Source: an uncultured Desulfovibrio sp.
GTDB lineage: Bacteria; Desulfobacterota; Desulfovibrionia; Desulfovibrionales; Desulfovibrionaceae
Length of the DNA stretch: 13,859 bases
Assembly (NCBI GenBank): GCA_945871415.1
Contig: CAMBWG010000018.1
Span: 1 to 13,859 of the forward strand
Direction: 5' to 3'
In this document: positions 1 to 7,583 of the stretch, one piece after another
Layout of the letters: every line of letters starts with the position of its first letter
How positions within the stretch are numbered: the stretch's first letter is position 1
Made by a program: the position numbers and the translations under genes
The notes under the pieces: model-generated
Database searches by the model: none
Seen by the model: the letters and a program-made list of their open reading frames with translations, nothing else
What the model was told of the DNA's origin: nothing

Positions 1-362
1 GCTGCACCCTGACGGCCCGGCAACTGCTGGAACGGCTGGGTTTGCCGCCCTGCCGGCTGTCCCGGATTGCCCTGCTGCCGCCGGACAGGGACGCGCCCTG
101 CTTTGTGGAGCTATTTGCCGCACGACTGCACGCCGCCCCCCGTTTTCCCGAGGCATGGGAGGCGATGGCCGTTGATGTCGATGCCCTGACGGGACTTCAG
201 GCCCTGACCGACGCGCCGCTGTCGCCCCTGCTGCGCCGCATTGAACCGCAATGGCTGCGGGACTACGGCATGGCCGCCCGGTCCGCGGCCCGACGCAACA
301 ACTCGCAGGCTGCAGCATGCACACGTCCGTTGCTGGCCACGACCTCCCCGCCGAAGCAATAG
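1..362 (+). CDS. 3' end of an unrecognised protein (partial)
   Basis: The frame that starts at base 3 is open from the window edge to a TAG at 360-362; the other two plus frames stop by about base 170. About 119 residues of the C-terminal part are visible. The visible part is rich in Leu, Ala, Arg and Pro, with motifs such as ARQLLERLGLPP and PLLRRIEPQWLRDYG, and I do not recognise the family. There is no membrane segment. The last ~33 residues overlap the 3' end of the convergent inositol-phosphatase gene by 100 bases and look low in information (Arg/Ala/Ser/Pro-rich). The original stop may therefore have been lost and the frame run on into the neighbour. A true start lies outside the window. 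It could also be a spurious high-GC frame. Confidence 0.45.
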   Translation, partial: CTLTARQLLERLGLPPCRLSRIALLPPDRDAPCFVELFAARLHAAPRFPEAWEAMAVDVDALTGLQALTDAPLSPLLRRIEPQWLRDYGMAARSAARRNNSQAAACTRPLLATTSPPKQ

Positions 363-1063
363 GCGTCCCCGGAAGGCAGCGTCAGCCGCCCGCCCGCCTC
401 CTCCACCAGCAGCCAGCCGGCCGCCATATCCCAGGGCTTGAGCCAGAGTTCGTAAAAAATATCAAGACGCCCGCAGGCCACATAAGCCAGATCCACGGAC
501 GCAGCGCCAATACGCCGCATCCCCTGCGTGGCGGGCAGCATGAGGCGCAACCGCTCGATCACATCGGGCAGCTTTTTGTCCACGTCATAGGGAAATCCCG
601 TGGCGCACAGGCATTGCTGCAGTTCGCTTTCCCTGCTGACGGCAATGGGATTGCCGTTGCAAAAGGCTCCCAGCCCCCGCGCGGCCCAGAAACACTCATC
701 CATCATGGGCACATTGACGACGCCCAGCGCCACCTGTCCGTCACGCCACAGGGCCACGGACGTGCCCACCTGTGGAATGCGGTGCACAAAGTTGGTCGTG
801 CCGTCCACAGGATCAATAATCCAGCAGTCCCCCGAAGGGCGGGCAGCCGCATCGCTGCTTTCCTCAGCCAGAAAGCCTACGCCGGGCGCGAGCGTCGCAA
901 GCTGCTCCTTGAGAAAGGACTCAACGGCCAGATCCGTCTGCGTCACCAGATCGACGCGTCCTTTGTGGCGCACATGACGTTCTTCCCGCCATTGCCGCCG
1001 CACAATCTCGCCGCTCCTGCGCACGATGCCGACAAGCTCCTCAAGAAGCGAATCCTTTTCCAC
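263..1063 (-). CDS. Inositol-1-monophosphatase family protein (SuhB-like)
   Basis: A 266-residue protein of normal length for the Mg2+-dependent inositol monophosphatase/SuhB family, which hydrolyses inositol or related sugar phosphates in the cytosol. Visible motifs are the metal site AEES (residues 66-69, usually GEE), the hallmark WIIDPVDGTTNF (81-92, with D84 and D87 as metal ligands) and the C-terminal WDMAAGWLLVEEAGG block that carries the last metal-binding Asp. The start is a GTG at 1063, preceded by GAAGGG about nine bases upstream; no in-frame ATG lies near it. The gene appears to be transcribed alone: a terminator lies 50 bases upstream, and the plus-strand gene converges on its 3' end with a 100-base overlap. 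Related enzymes also act on fructose-1,6-bisphosphate or PAP, so the substrate is not settled by sequence alone. Confidence 0.93.
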   Translation of the reverse strand: MEKDSLLEELVGIVRRSGEIVRRQWREERHVRHKGRVDLVTQTDLAVESFLKEQLATLAPGVGFLAEESSDAAARPSGDCWIIDPVDGTTNFVHRIPQVGTSVALWRDGQVALGVVNVPMMDECFWAARGLGAFCNGNPIAVSRESELQQCLCATGFPYDVDKKLPDVIERLRLMLPATQGMRRIGAASVDLAYVACGRLDIFYELWLKPWDMAAGWLLVEEAGGRLTLPSGDAYCFGGEVVASNGRVHAAACELLRRAADRAAMP

Positions 1064-1112
1064 AACAAAAACCCTTCATGTTTTACTTTAAGAACAAAAA
1101 CGCCCTGCACAG

Positions 1113-1144
1113 AGACGAAAAAGGGAAGGGACAACGCCCTTCCT
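1113..1144 (-). terminator. Rho-independent terminator, minus strand
   Basis: On the minus strand a 7-bp perfect stem GGAAGGG/CCCTTCC (pairing 1124-1130 with 1137-1143) encloses a six-base loop and is followed directly by CTTTTT. It would stop leftward transcripts coming from the mreB side and so isolate the inositol-phosphatase gene. It leaves only about 50 bases for a promoter of that gene. Confidence 0.6.
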
Positions 1145-1290
1145 CTGGAGCACTTTCAGTTTGAAACGCATTGCGTTTCAAACCATACGACCTGTCGTTT
1201 TGCGGAAAAACGCTGTTTTTACACTCACTTCGGGCAGGGCGGCGCTGTGACGCCGCCTCGCGTGTCATCTTTTTCAAAAAGAACACGCTC
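1145..1290 (+). repeat. Family-1 structured intergenic repeat, copy A
   Basis: This ~146-base element recurs at 8617-8763 and 11037-11184, and in shortened, inverted form at 10328-10425. It opens with a 25-base palindrome of 12-bp perfect arms (GTTTGAAACGCA / TGCGTTTCAAAC, 1159-1183). Next comes the core CCATACGACCTGTCGTT, which itself folds as ACGAC-CT-GTCGT. A 7-bp GC hairpin follows (GGCGGCG / CGCCGCC, 1238-1257), then an imperfect last hairpin (1260-1288). No protein-coding potential is apparent; small frames across it are by-products. Function is unknown: it could be a REP-like or MITE-like repeat, or a structured RNA. Confidence 0.85.
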
Positions 1291-1322
1291 TGGCAAGAAA
1301 CGCATTCCACGAACATGCCCCT

Positions 1323-1602
1323 GGCTCAGGACTCATTACTGTTTTCTTGGGATGAAGACCCCCCTTTGCTCTGCTGTCGATGCCCGTAAGGCCCTGCGTG
1401 CCTGACGGGCACGGCCTGCGGCAAAAAGGGCCCCCCTTCCGTAGCAAAGCGAGGAAGGGCGTTCCCGTAAACTCTCCCATCTTCCCCCCCCCGCACGCAA
1501 CATGCCGGCAGGCAAAGAGAGACGTTTCATAACATAGGGTTATGTTTTGTTTTTTGCATATTAGCCCACAGAAAAACAGCTCTTGATAATGAGTCCTGAC
1601 CC
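1323..1602. mobile_element. MITE-like block with terminal inverted repeats next to the mreB stop
   Basis: The left end GGCTCAGGACTCATTA (1323-1338) matches the reverse complement of the right end (1587-1602, GGGTCAGGACTCATTA) at 15 of 16 bases. Past a 6-base indel the similarity continues (CTGTTTTCTTGGG against CTGTTTTTCTGTGGG). The 280-base block has no credible ORF, contains a family-2 repeat copy, and is AT-rich at its right side (1505-1600), unlike the flanks. Its right edge supplies the first base (plus strand) of the mreB stop codon. The ends resemble IS5-type terminal repeats in form, but no clean target duplication is visible, so the element class is inferred. Confidence 0.5.
1345..1466 (-). 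repeat. Family-2 intergenic repeat, copy 1
   Basis: Read on the minus strand this stretch shares two blocks with 11380-11497. GCCGCAGGCCGTGCCCGT (18/18 identical, 1405-1422) and TACGGGCATCGACAGCAGAG (20/20, 1369-1388) are separated by 16 bases here and 15 there. The blocks pair through TGCCCGT/ACGGGCA. The outer arms that make a long stem in the other copy have diverged here, although a local CCCTTCC/GGAAGGG hairpin remains. It lies inside the MITE-like block at 1323-1602. Confidence 0.75.
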
Positions 1603-2624
1603 TAGTTAATAAACAAATCTTCGTAGGTGCTCTTATCGCGCATGGCTCGCGCCGAACCTCGAAGCACCGTCGTAAGAGGATCGACATCCACTCTCACAGG
1701 GATATGCGCGGCGGCGGCCAGGTACTGATCCAGCCCGCGCAGCAACCCCCCTCCCCCGGCCAGCAGCATGCCGCGCTCATAAATATCGGCGGCCAGTTCC
1801 GGCGGTGTCATCTCCAGCGCCCGCAACACGGCCCCGGCAATGGCCTGAAGAGGGTCCCGCAGCGCCTCCCGCACATGCGCTTCGCTCACGCAGACGGTCT
1901 TCGGCGTTCCCAGTACGGCATCCTTGCCCATGACCTCAGCGGTACGGCTGTCGTCCACAGGCACGGCCGTTCCCAGTTCTATCTTGAGGCGCTCCGCGGA
2001 ATTTTCGCCAATTACGATACCAAAGACATCCCGCATGTAGCGGCGTACGGCATCATTCATGACATCGCCCGCAATACGCAGCGACCGGGTAACGGACATG
2101 GCCGAAAGAGAAATGATGGCAACCTCGCTGGTGCCGCCGCCGATGTCCAGAACCATGGAGGCCACGGCTTCCTGCACGGGCAGACCCGCGCCAAGAGCTG
2201 CCGCCATGGGCTCTTCCACAAGACGCACCTCTCCGGCTCCGGCCAGCAGAGCCGCATCAATGACGGCTTTTTTTTCCACCTGCGTGATGCCGGAGGGAAT
2301 GCTGATCACCATGGACGGCCTGAACAGCCGAGAGCGTCCGATAGCCTTGCCGACGAAATAGGCGATCATCTCGCGCGTCACGTCAAAATCGGCAATAACG
2401 CCATCCTTCATGGGCCGCACGGCCCGGATTTTCTGAGGTGTACGCCCCAGATACGCCTTGGCCTGCGCACCGACGGCCAGCACCGCGCCGCTGATGGCAT
2501 CCAGCGCCACCACGGAAGGTTCGTTGACGATCAGATCTTCCCGCGCGGAAGAGAGCAGCGTATTTGCCGTGCCCAGATCCATAGCGAGATCATGCGCAAA
2601 AAAACGACGCAGGAAACCAAACAT
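1602..2624 (-). CDS. mreB: MreB-type actin-like cell shape protein
   Basis: A 340-residue bacterial actin. MreB polymerises with ATP under the inner membrane and guides lateral-wall synthesis. The phosphate-1 loop DLGTANT (16-22), GVIADFDVT (75-83), the catalytic-Glu segment VEEPMAAA (136-143), phosphate-2 DIGGGTSEVA (160-169) and the adenosine-site segment LLAGGGGLLRGLD near residue 290 are all present, at standard length. The strand after phosphate-1, usually close to IYVKGQGIV, is LSSAREDLI here, so this is a divergent paralogue. ATG at 2624 has GGAG upstream, overlapping the end of the GAF gene 15 bases away, so the two are probably cotranscribed. The C terminus follows the usual pattern up to EDLF, then meets the edge of a MITE-like block. 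No mreC or mreD is adjacent, so it may be a second MreB of the genome. Confidence 0.93.
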   Translation of the reverse strand: MFGFLRRFFAHDLAMDLGTANTLLSSAREDLIVNEPSVVALDAISGAVLAVGAQAKAYLGRTPQKIRAVRPMKDGVIADFDVTREMIAYFVGKAIGRSRLFRPSMVISIPSGITQVEKKAVIDAALLAGAGEVRLVEEPMAAALGAGLPVQEAVASMVLDIGGGTSEVAIISLSAMSVTRSLRIAGDVMNDAVRRYMRDVFGIVIGENSAERLKIELGTAVPVDDSRTAEVMGKDAVLGTPKTVCVSEAHVREALRDPLQAIAGAVLRALEMTPPELAADIYERGMLLAGGGGLLRGLDQYLAAAAHIPVRVDVDPLTTVLRGSARAMRDKSTYEDLFIN

Positions 2625-2639
2625 CCGCTTGAGCTCCGC

Positions 2640-3665
2640 CTATTCTTCGTCCTCGTTTTTCTCCGTCTCGAAGGTCGGCGCGCCATTGCGGTGCAGATGC
2701 GCCTGCGGCAGGAGATGATTCAGGCGTGTCTGGAGGTAAAGATTTTCCAGATGCATAGCCAGATGATCCACACACTGCAACAAAAAGCTCCGCATGACCT
2801 CGTCAATTTCCAGAGGCTCCATATGCGCCAGACAGATGACGGCGCGCGTACTGCGGCTGATTGTGACGGGCAGGCAGACCGCCGCCTGAAAATCAGGCAT
2901 TTCCACCTGCTTGCCAAAAAGCATGGTGGACGGCGACGTTTCTATGGTTCCGGCAAATACCGGCTGCTCATTACGAAATACCCAGCCTGTCAGGCCGCAG
3001 CCCAGCGGCAGCACCATGGGTTTGCCTCTGTCCAGGAGGACGGACCGGGTTTCGCACTCGACACGATACGTTTCCCCGGCGCCGTCGGTAGACGCAAAGG
3101 CGCAGTAGTCAAAGCCCGAGGCATCAGCCAGCGTGCGGACAAAATTAAGGATATACTGCGGCCAGCGCTTATACTTGTTGCGCAGATCGCGCAGCACGTT
3201 GAATTCCACAAAATAGCGGGGAATATTGCCGGTAATGAGGCTGGCGCTCTTTTCCTTCTGCATCCCGGAAATAAGATCGGCAAAGAGCTGCAGCATCTTC
3301 TGATCCTTTTCCGAAAAGGAATATTCGCGCTTGCTGTCCACGCACAGGACGCCGCCCGTGGCAATGGGGAAGGCCATGAAGGCCTTGATACCCACCTCAT
3401 CCTCGCGGCGGTAATAGCCCAGAGAGTTCTTTTCCCTGTCGAAACTGGTCAGACGCAGAGGCTCGTGACTGCGCAGCAGCCAGCCGACAAGGCCCTTGTC
3501 CGGCCGAAAATCCTCATCGGTAATGATTTCATCGCCCAGACTGAAGAACTCCGCCAGCCGGAATCCGTCGCCATCCTCGGCGGGGAGAAACAGAACGGCG
3601 GAATAGGCATCGAAGACGCTGCACACGATACACAGGATATGATATTCTACAGTGGAACCGACCAT
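2640..3665 (-). CDS. Tandem GAF-domain protein
   Basis: A soluble protein with two GAF-like sensory domains. The first spans roughly residues 5-140, from EYHILCIVCSVFDAYSAVLF to VLCVDSKREYSFSEKDQKML; the second about 170-310, from ILNFVRTLADASGFDYCAFA to AVICLAHMEPLEIDEV. The tail is acidic (ETEKNEDEE). No output domain (kinase, GGDEF, HTH) is attached, so any signal must pass to a partner; the adjacent mreB, 15 bases downstream, is the obvious candidate, which is inference. I chose the ATG at 3665 because the GAF fold begins right after it. A GTG at 3764 would add 33 residues of unstructured-looking sequence. Neither start has a convincing Shine-Dalgarno sequence. The ligand is not predictable from sequence. 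Confidence 0.85.
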   Translation of the reverse strand: MVGSTVEYHILCIVCSVFDAYSAVLFLPAEDGDGFRLAEFFSLGDEIITDEDFRPDKGLVGWLLRSHEPLRLTSFDREKNSLGYYRREDEVGIKAFMAFPIATGGVLCVDSKREYSFSEKDQKMLQLFADLISGMQKEKSASLITGNIPRYFVEFNVLRDLRNKYKRWPQYILNFVRTLADASGFDYCAFASTDGAGETYRVECETRSVLLDRGKPMVLPLGCGLTGWVFRNEQPVFAGTIETSPSTMLFGKQVEMPDFQAAVCLPVTISRSTRAVICLAHMEPLEIDEVMRSFLLQCVDHLAMHLENLYLQTRLNHLLPQAHLHRNGAPTFETEKNEDEE

Positions 3666-3785
3666 GGCGCTCGAAGGGTTGAAGGGTTGGCGGCGCGGAT
3701 ATCCGTGCGTCCTTTCCTTGCTTACCAGAGGCGGAGAAGCGCCGCAACCATGCCGGACGGACACGCGTCCCGGAGTACTGGAAAA

Positions 3786-3813
3786 AATTTAGAAAAGTGC
3801 TTATTCTGAACAA
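3786..3813 (-). promoter_or_regulatory. Candidate sigma-70 promoter for the GAF-mreB pair
   Basis: On the minus strand TTGTTC (3808-3813) is followed after 16 bases by TAAATT (3786-3791), inside the only AT-rich patch between the divergent genes. It would start transcription near 3779, about 115 bases before the chosen GAF start. The match to consensus is partial. Confidence 0.25.
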
Positions 3814-3872
3814 CGGCACGGAAGGAAAGGGGAATCCGCATAGTCCGACGGTCGGGAAGGAACAGGGACGCC

Positions 3873-5588
3873 ATGATCAAATGGGAAGAAATCTTCAGCA
3901 AGAACGGGCTGCCGTGGTGTGACGCCTACACATTTTCCGAGCCTGTGGATATTCCCAATCTTGCGACCCTGAAACGCTTTCTCGATGCGGTCCATATCCG
4001 CCTCTGCCTTGTCAAGCCGTATCAGGAAAACAAGAGCTATCCTCTTGTGGAAGCCCGCGAACTGCTCCCCTCCTTCGACAACGACATGTTCGAATACAAG
4101 GATCTGCCGGGCTTCGCTCTGGTGGCTCTGGAACGACCTCTGGAATATTTTTCCGAAATCTTTCAGTACGACAAACTGCATACCGTCATCAGCGAGGGCG
4201 ACGGGGCCTGCTGTCCGCTGGAACATACGGTACTGGCGCTTAACCTGCAAACCATGGCTGCGCGTCTGCCGCGGCAGCATCAGGAAATCTTCCGCCAGCA
4301 GTTCGCCCGTACCGACACCGTCCTGCTCGATAATTACCCCCAGCTCATGCCTTATCTCCTGGCCATGGATCGCGCGCACGTTCTGGCCCTCGGCGCGGAC
4401 AGGCAGTTTCATCTTGCGGGCGTCTTTGCCTCCTTTCCCTCGGATATCGACAGCGAACTGAAGCGCTTCGGCATGCGTATCGGCAAATTCGCTTACGGCG
4501 ACAGCGAGATGTACGAACGCAACCGCATGTTTGTCTATCAGTATCTGATGGAACTCTACGGTTTTCCCATTGTCTCCGAACGCCGCACCTCCAGCGCCCT
4601 CTTTGCCCGCAAGCTGCACAAGATGGGCGAGCATTGTCTGCTGCGCGTTCAGGGGCAGACGGACCGCACCATTACAACCTATCTTTCCTGCGGCGAAAAC
4701 CGGCGCTATCCCGCGCTGGAAAAAATTGCGCTGGTGGCCGTGGACGAAGATCAGCACGAAGTTATCGAAGAGCTGGACAGAAAGGGCTTCTTTCTCGATA
4801 AGCCACGCCGCGTGGTCATCATCCGCGTCACCTACCGTCAGCACCGCTTCGATTCCAGCAACGTCCGTCAGGATCGCGCCCTGTCCGTCGCCTCGCAGGA
4901 AGTGCTGCACCCGCTCACCGGCGAGGCTCTGTCCGGGCTGAACATCATCAAGGATACCACCAATATGTTCCTGCGCCTCAACGACATTGTGCGCGGGGAA
5001 TACACGGGACGTATCGTCTACAAGCGCACCGAAGTTATTGAAAATACCGACACGGATGAAAAACGCCTGAAATTCCTGTATTTCTGGCTCACCAAGCATC
5101 AGCGTCGCATGATCGGCTACAGCGATGAATTTTTCTGCAACGTCAGCAAGGTGCTGACGGGCTATCTGTATTCGCCGGACAATGACGAAGCCTTTGATGC
5201 CCTGCGTGAACTGCACCGCGAAGTCTGCGCCAAGTTCAGCTATATCCAGCAGGCCCGCCGCGTGCGCATTCTCGAGGATCTCAGCGTCCGCCAGCTCAAG
5301 GGCGAGCGCATCGGCTACCGCCAGATGCTGCGTGCCTCGCTGGATCTGCTCAACGAGCTGAAGTTTGAAATCGTCAACTTCTTTCCCGAGCTGGTGGACG
5401 ATATTGTGGAAAATGTGGAAAAAATTCTTTCGGATCGCTATCTGTGCCGCACCTATATTGACGTCCCTGAAGAGACGCTGACAAAGGCCGGTCTGGAAAT
5501 ACGCAAGAATTATGGCAGACTGGTTGCCCTGCAGGACGGATTCAAGGCTGTGCGCAAGGCCCGCGCCAAAGAAAAGGAGAATGCCTGA
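3873..5588 (+). CDS. Uncharacterised 571-residue cytosolic protein
   Basis: I do not recognise this family. The protein is 571 residues, with no signal peptide and no hydrophobic segment long enough to cross a membrane. It is rich in Arg, Asp, Glu, Tyr and Phe and looks like a mixed alpha/beta N-terminal half. The C-terminal half (from about residue 395, KRLKFLYFWLTKHQRRMIGY) looks mostly helical and amphipathic, ending in a basic tail KAVRKARAKEKENA. I see no nucleotide-binding loop, zinc ligands or known catalytic motif. ATG at 3873 has AAGGA about 11 bases upstream. It is the first gene of a plus-strand operon, two bases before rsmE, whose Shine-Dalgarno sequence lies inside its last codons. 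It is divergent from the GAF-mreB pair. A long antisense frame across it is a by-product of high GC. Confidence 0.9.
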   Translation: MIKWEEIFSKNGLPWCDAYTFSEPVDIPNLATLKRFLDAVHIRLCLVKPYQENKSYPLVEARELLPSFDNDMFEYKDLPGFALVALERPLEYFSEIFQYDKLHTVISEGDGACCPLEHTVLALNLQTMAARLPRQHQEIFRQQFARTDTVLLDNYPQLMPYLLAMDRAHVLALGADRQFHLAGVFASFPSDIDSELKRFGMRIGKFAYGDSEMYERNRMFVYQYLMELYGFPIVSERRTSSALFARKLHKMGEHCLLRVQGQTDRTITTYLSCGENRRYPALEKIALVAVDEDQHEVIEELDRKGFFLDKPRRVVIIRVTYRQHRFDSSNVRQDRALSVASQEVLHPLTGEALSGLNIIKDTTNMFLRLNDIVRGEYTGRIVYKRTEVIENTDTDEKRLKFLYFWLTKHQRRMIGYSDEFFCNVSKVLTGYLYSPDNDEAFDALRELHREVCAKFSYIQQARRVRILEDLSVRQLKGERIGYRQMLRASLDLLNELKFEIVNFFPELVDDIVENVEKILSDRYLCRTYIDVPEETLTKAGLEIRKNYGRLVALQDGFKAVRKARAKEKENA

Positions 5589-5590
5589 CC

Positions 5591-6334
5591 ATGGGCGAAC
5601 ATCGCTTTTATCTTTCCCCGGAGCGCTGGGCATCGCCCTCCGGCATCGTTATTGACGGCCAGGAAGCCCGTCACATGACGCAGGCCCTGCGTCTGCGTGC
5701 CGGTGAAGACGTCGTGCTGCTGGACGGTCAGGGGCGCATCGGCCGCTGCCGCATACGGCAGACAGACAAAAAGCAGGTTCTGCTCGATCTGCTGCACGAA
5801 GAAATCGTGCCGCGTCCATCCTCGCTGCCCGTCATGGCTCTGGCCTTCAGCAAGGCCGTGCGGCGCGGGTTCTTTGCCGAGAAGGCAGCGGAACTGGGGG
5901 CGCATGCCGTCTGGCTCTGGCAGGGGGATTTCAGCCAGGGCAAGCTCCCGCCGCAGGCAGCCGAAACATGGCGCGCCCAGATGATCGCCGGGATCAAACA
6001 GTCCGGCAATCCGTGGCTGCCCGAAGTGCAGGTTTTTACGGGCGGCGTGGATGAACTGATCCGGCAGGCCGCGCAGGCCGATAATCGTATTCTGCCCTGG
6101 GAACTGGAAGAAACGACATCCATCATCCCCCCTTCGCGTCTGGGGCTGCCCGGCACCACGGTCTATGCCATCGGCCCCGAAGGAGGCTTTTCGCCCCGCG
6201 AACTGGCGGCGCTTGATGCCGCCGGTTTTGCCCGCATCAGCCTCGGAGCCCGCATCCTGCGTTGCGAAACGGCAGCTACGCTCTGCCTTGGTCTGCACTG
6301 GTGGGCCTCGCAGCTGCCCGATCATGCAGCCTAG
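5591..6334 (+). CDS. rsmE: 16S rRNA (uracil1498-N3)-methyltransferase RsmE
   Basis: A 247-residue SPOUT-class methyltransferase that uses S-adenosylmethionine to methylate U1498 of 16S rRNA in the 30S subunit. The N-terminal PUA-like part (about 1-75) includes EARHMTQALRLRAGE. The knotted SAM site shows GPEGGFSPRE (195-204) and LGARILRCETA (218-228), both diagnostic. The segment KQSGNPWLPEV (136-146) matches the family's conserved Q-x-x-R-x-x-x-P region except that Arg is replaced by Asn, a small oddity. Length is typical. AAGGAG about 10 bases before ATG 5591 lies inside the previous gene, so translation is probably coupled. Its end overlaps the start of rarA. Confidence 0.95.
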   Translation: MGEHRFYLSPERWASPSGIVIDGQEARHMTQALRLRAGEDVVLLDGQGRIGRCRIRQTDKKQVLLDLLHEEIVPRPSSLPVMALAFSKAVRRGFFAEKAAELGAHAVWLWQGDFSQGKLPPQAAETWRAQMIAGIKQSGNPWLPEVQVFTGGVDELIRQAAQADNRILPWELEETTSIIPPSRLGLPGTTVYAIGPEGGFSPRELAALDAAGFARISLGARILRCETAATLCLGLHWWASQLPDHAA

Positions 6335-7583
6335 CCTCTGCTCTCTCCTGCCCATGGCCGTTTCGCAACCGCTTCCCGAACGCCTCCGCCCCGATGATGT
6401 GGCCGACTTTCTCGGTCAGGGGCATCTGACGGATCGCATTCGCTCCTTCATGCGTGCGCCGCGGCTGCCCAGTCTGCTTTTTTTCGGGCCTCCCGGCTGC
6501 GGCAAATCCACGCTGGCCCTGCTGCTGGCGCGGGCTTCGGGGAAAAAGTACGTCAGGCTCAGCGCGCCGGAAGCGGGTCTGCAGCATTTGCGCCGCTCAC
6601 TGACGGGCGTGGAAGTGCTGGTGCTGGACGAACTCCACCGTTTCACCAAGGCACAGCAGGATTTTTTCCTGCCGCTGGTGGAGTCGGGAGAACTGATTCT
6701 GCTGGCCACCACCACGGAAAATCCATCCTTCAGCGTCACACGGCAGCTGCTCTCACGTCTGCATGTGCTGCGCCTGCGTCCTCTGGGGCATGCCGAACTG
6801 ATGGCGCTGGCAAAACGCGGCGCCGCCACCCTGCAATTGTCTCTGTCCGAAGCAGCACTTGACATTCTGGCGCAAGCTGCGCACGGTGACGCGCGCACGC
6901 TGCTCAATCTTGTCGAATATGTGGCCGCCCTGCCGGAGGATCGCAAGACAGCGGAAGGTATCAAGGCCACGCTGCCCGAAATGCTGGCCCGACACGACAA
7001 GGACGGTGACAGCCACTACGAGCTGGCATCAGCCCTGATCAAGTCCATTCGCGGCAGCGACCCCGACGCGGCGCTCTACTATCTTGCCTGTCTGCTGGAA
7101 GGGGGCGAAGATCCGCGTTTTGTCTGCCGCCGCCTCATTCTTTCGGCCTCGGAAGACATCGGGCTGGCCGATCCCCGTGCCCTGCAACTGGCCGTTGCCT
7201 GCCAGCAGGCCGTAGAATTTGTGGGCATGCCTGAAGGTTTTATCCCTCTGGCGGAAACCACGACGTATCTTGCGCTGGCTCGCAAGAGCAACAGCACCTA
7301 TGCCGCCTATCTTGCCGCCGCCAGGGAGGTCAAGGCAAACGGCCCTCAGGCGGTTCCGCTGCATCTGCGTAATGCCACCACCCAGATGCAGAAGGAATGG
7401 GGCTACGGCAAGGACTACAAATACCCGCACAATTACCCGGAGGCGTGGATCCGGCAGGACTATCTTCCCGCCGAACTGGCCGGCCGCCGCTTCTATATGC
7501 CGCGCGACAACGGCGAAGAACAGCGCCTCAGCCAGTGGTGGCGCAAGATCCACAACATCAAAAAGACGGACGATTGGTCATGA
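6324..7583 (+). CDS. rarA: Replication-associated recombination protein A (RarA/MgsA), AAA+ ATPase
   Basis: A 419-residue clamp-loader-like AAA+ ATPase that acts at stalled replication forks and in recombination. It has the N-terminal signature PLPERLRPDDVADFLGQ, Walker A GPPGCGKST (55-63), Walker B LVLDELHRF (D102, E103; the family usually has DEIHRF), sensor-1 TTENPSF (129-135) and a C-terminal tetramerisation region with EDPRFVCRRLILSASEDIGLADP. ATG 6324 overlaps the rsmE stop and was chosen for coupling; ATG 6354 in the same frame (MAVSQPLPERL) is equally possible. Neither has a clear Shine-Dalgarno sequence. Its TGA overlaps the ATG of the next gene (ATGA). The reading frame stays open upstream into rsmE, but that part is not this gene. 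Confidence 0.94.
   Translation: MQPSLCSLLPMAVSQPLPERLRPDDVADFLGQGHLTDRIRSFMRAPRLPSLLFFGPPGCGKSTLALLLARASGKKYVRLSAPEAGLQHLRRSLTGVEVLVLDELHRFTKAQQDFFLPLVESGELILLATTTENPSFSVTRQLLSRLHVLRLRPLGHAELMALAKRGAATLQLSLSEAALDILAQAAHGDARTLLNLVEYVAALPEDRKTAEGIKATLPEMLARHDKDGDSHYELASALIKSIRGSDPDAALYYLACLLEGGEDPRFVCRRLILSASEDIGLADPRALQLAVACQQAVEFVGMPEGFIPLAETTTYLALARKSNSTYAAYLAAAREVKANGPQAVPLHLRNATTQMQKEWGYGKDYKYPHNYPEAWIRQDYLPAELAGRRFYMPRDNGEEQRLSQWWRKIHNIKKTDDWS

Noticed and set aside
1083-1316. Small frames that share peptides such as NDRSYGLK across the repeat copies (also near 8550-8870 and 10289-10500)
   Set aside because: The peptide similarity is produced by the shared nucleotide repeat. Frames are not kept between copies and lack ribosome sites.
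251-1405. A 384-codon plus frame across the inositol-phosphatase gene and its upstream gap
   Set aside because: It is antisense to a clear phosphatase and continues through family-1 copy A, with no family motif of its own.
1528-1557. Weak hairpin CATAAC/GTTATG followed by TTTTGTTTTTTG on the plus strand, terminator-like
   Set aside because: The stem is only six mostly A-T pairs and no plus-strand transcript is known to reach it; it may reflect the AT-rich right part of the MITE-like block.
1704-3809. A long plus-strand open frame (701 codons) across mreB and the GAF gene
   Set aside because: MreB and GAF motifs on the minus strand are unambiguous; the plus frame is rich in His, Gln and Arg, typical of antisense translation.
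3765-3872. Alternative GTG start at 3764 for the GAF protein and nearby promoter-like motifs
   Set aside because: The added 33 residues look unstructured and no Shine-Dalgarno sequence precedes the GTG, so the ATG at 3665 was preferred; the question stays open.
3801-5633. A long minus-strand open frame (610 codons) opposite the 571-residue protein and the rsmE start
   Set aside because: It is the antisense shadow of a GC-rich gene. It has no sensible ribosome site and no recognisable domain, and it spans two real genes. The plus-strand gene has proper spacing and operon overlap.
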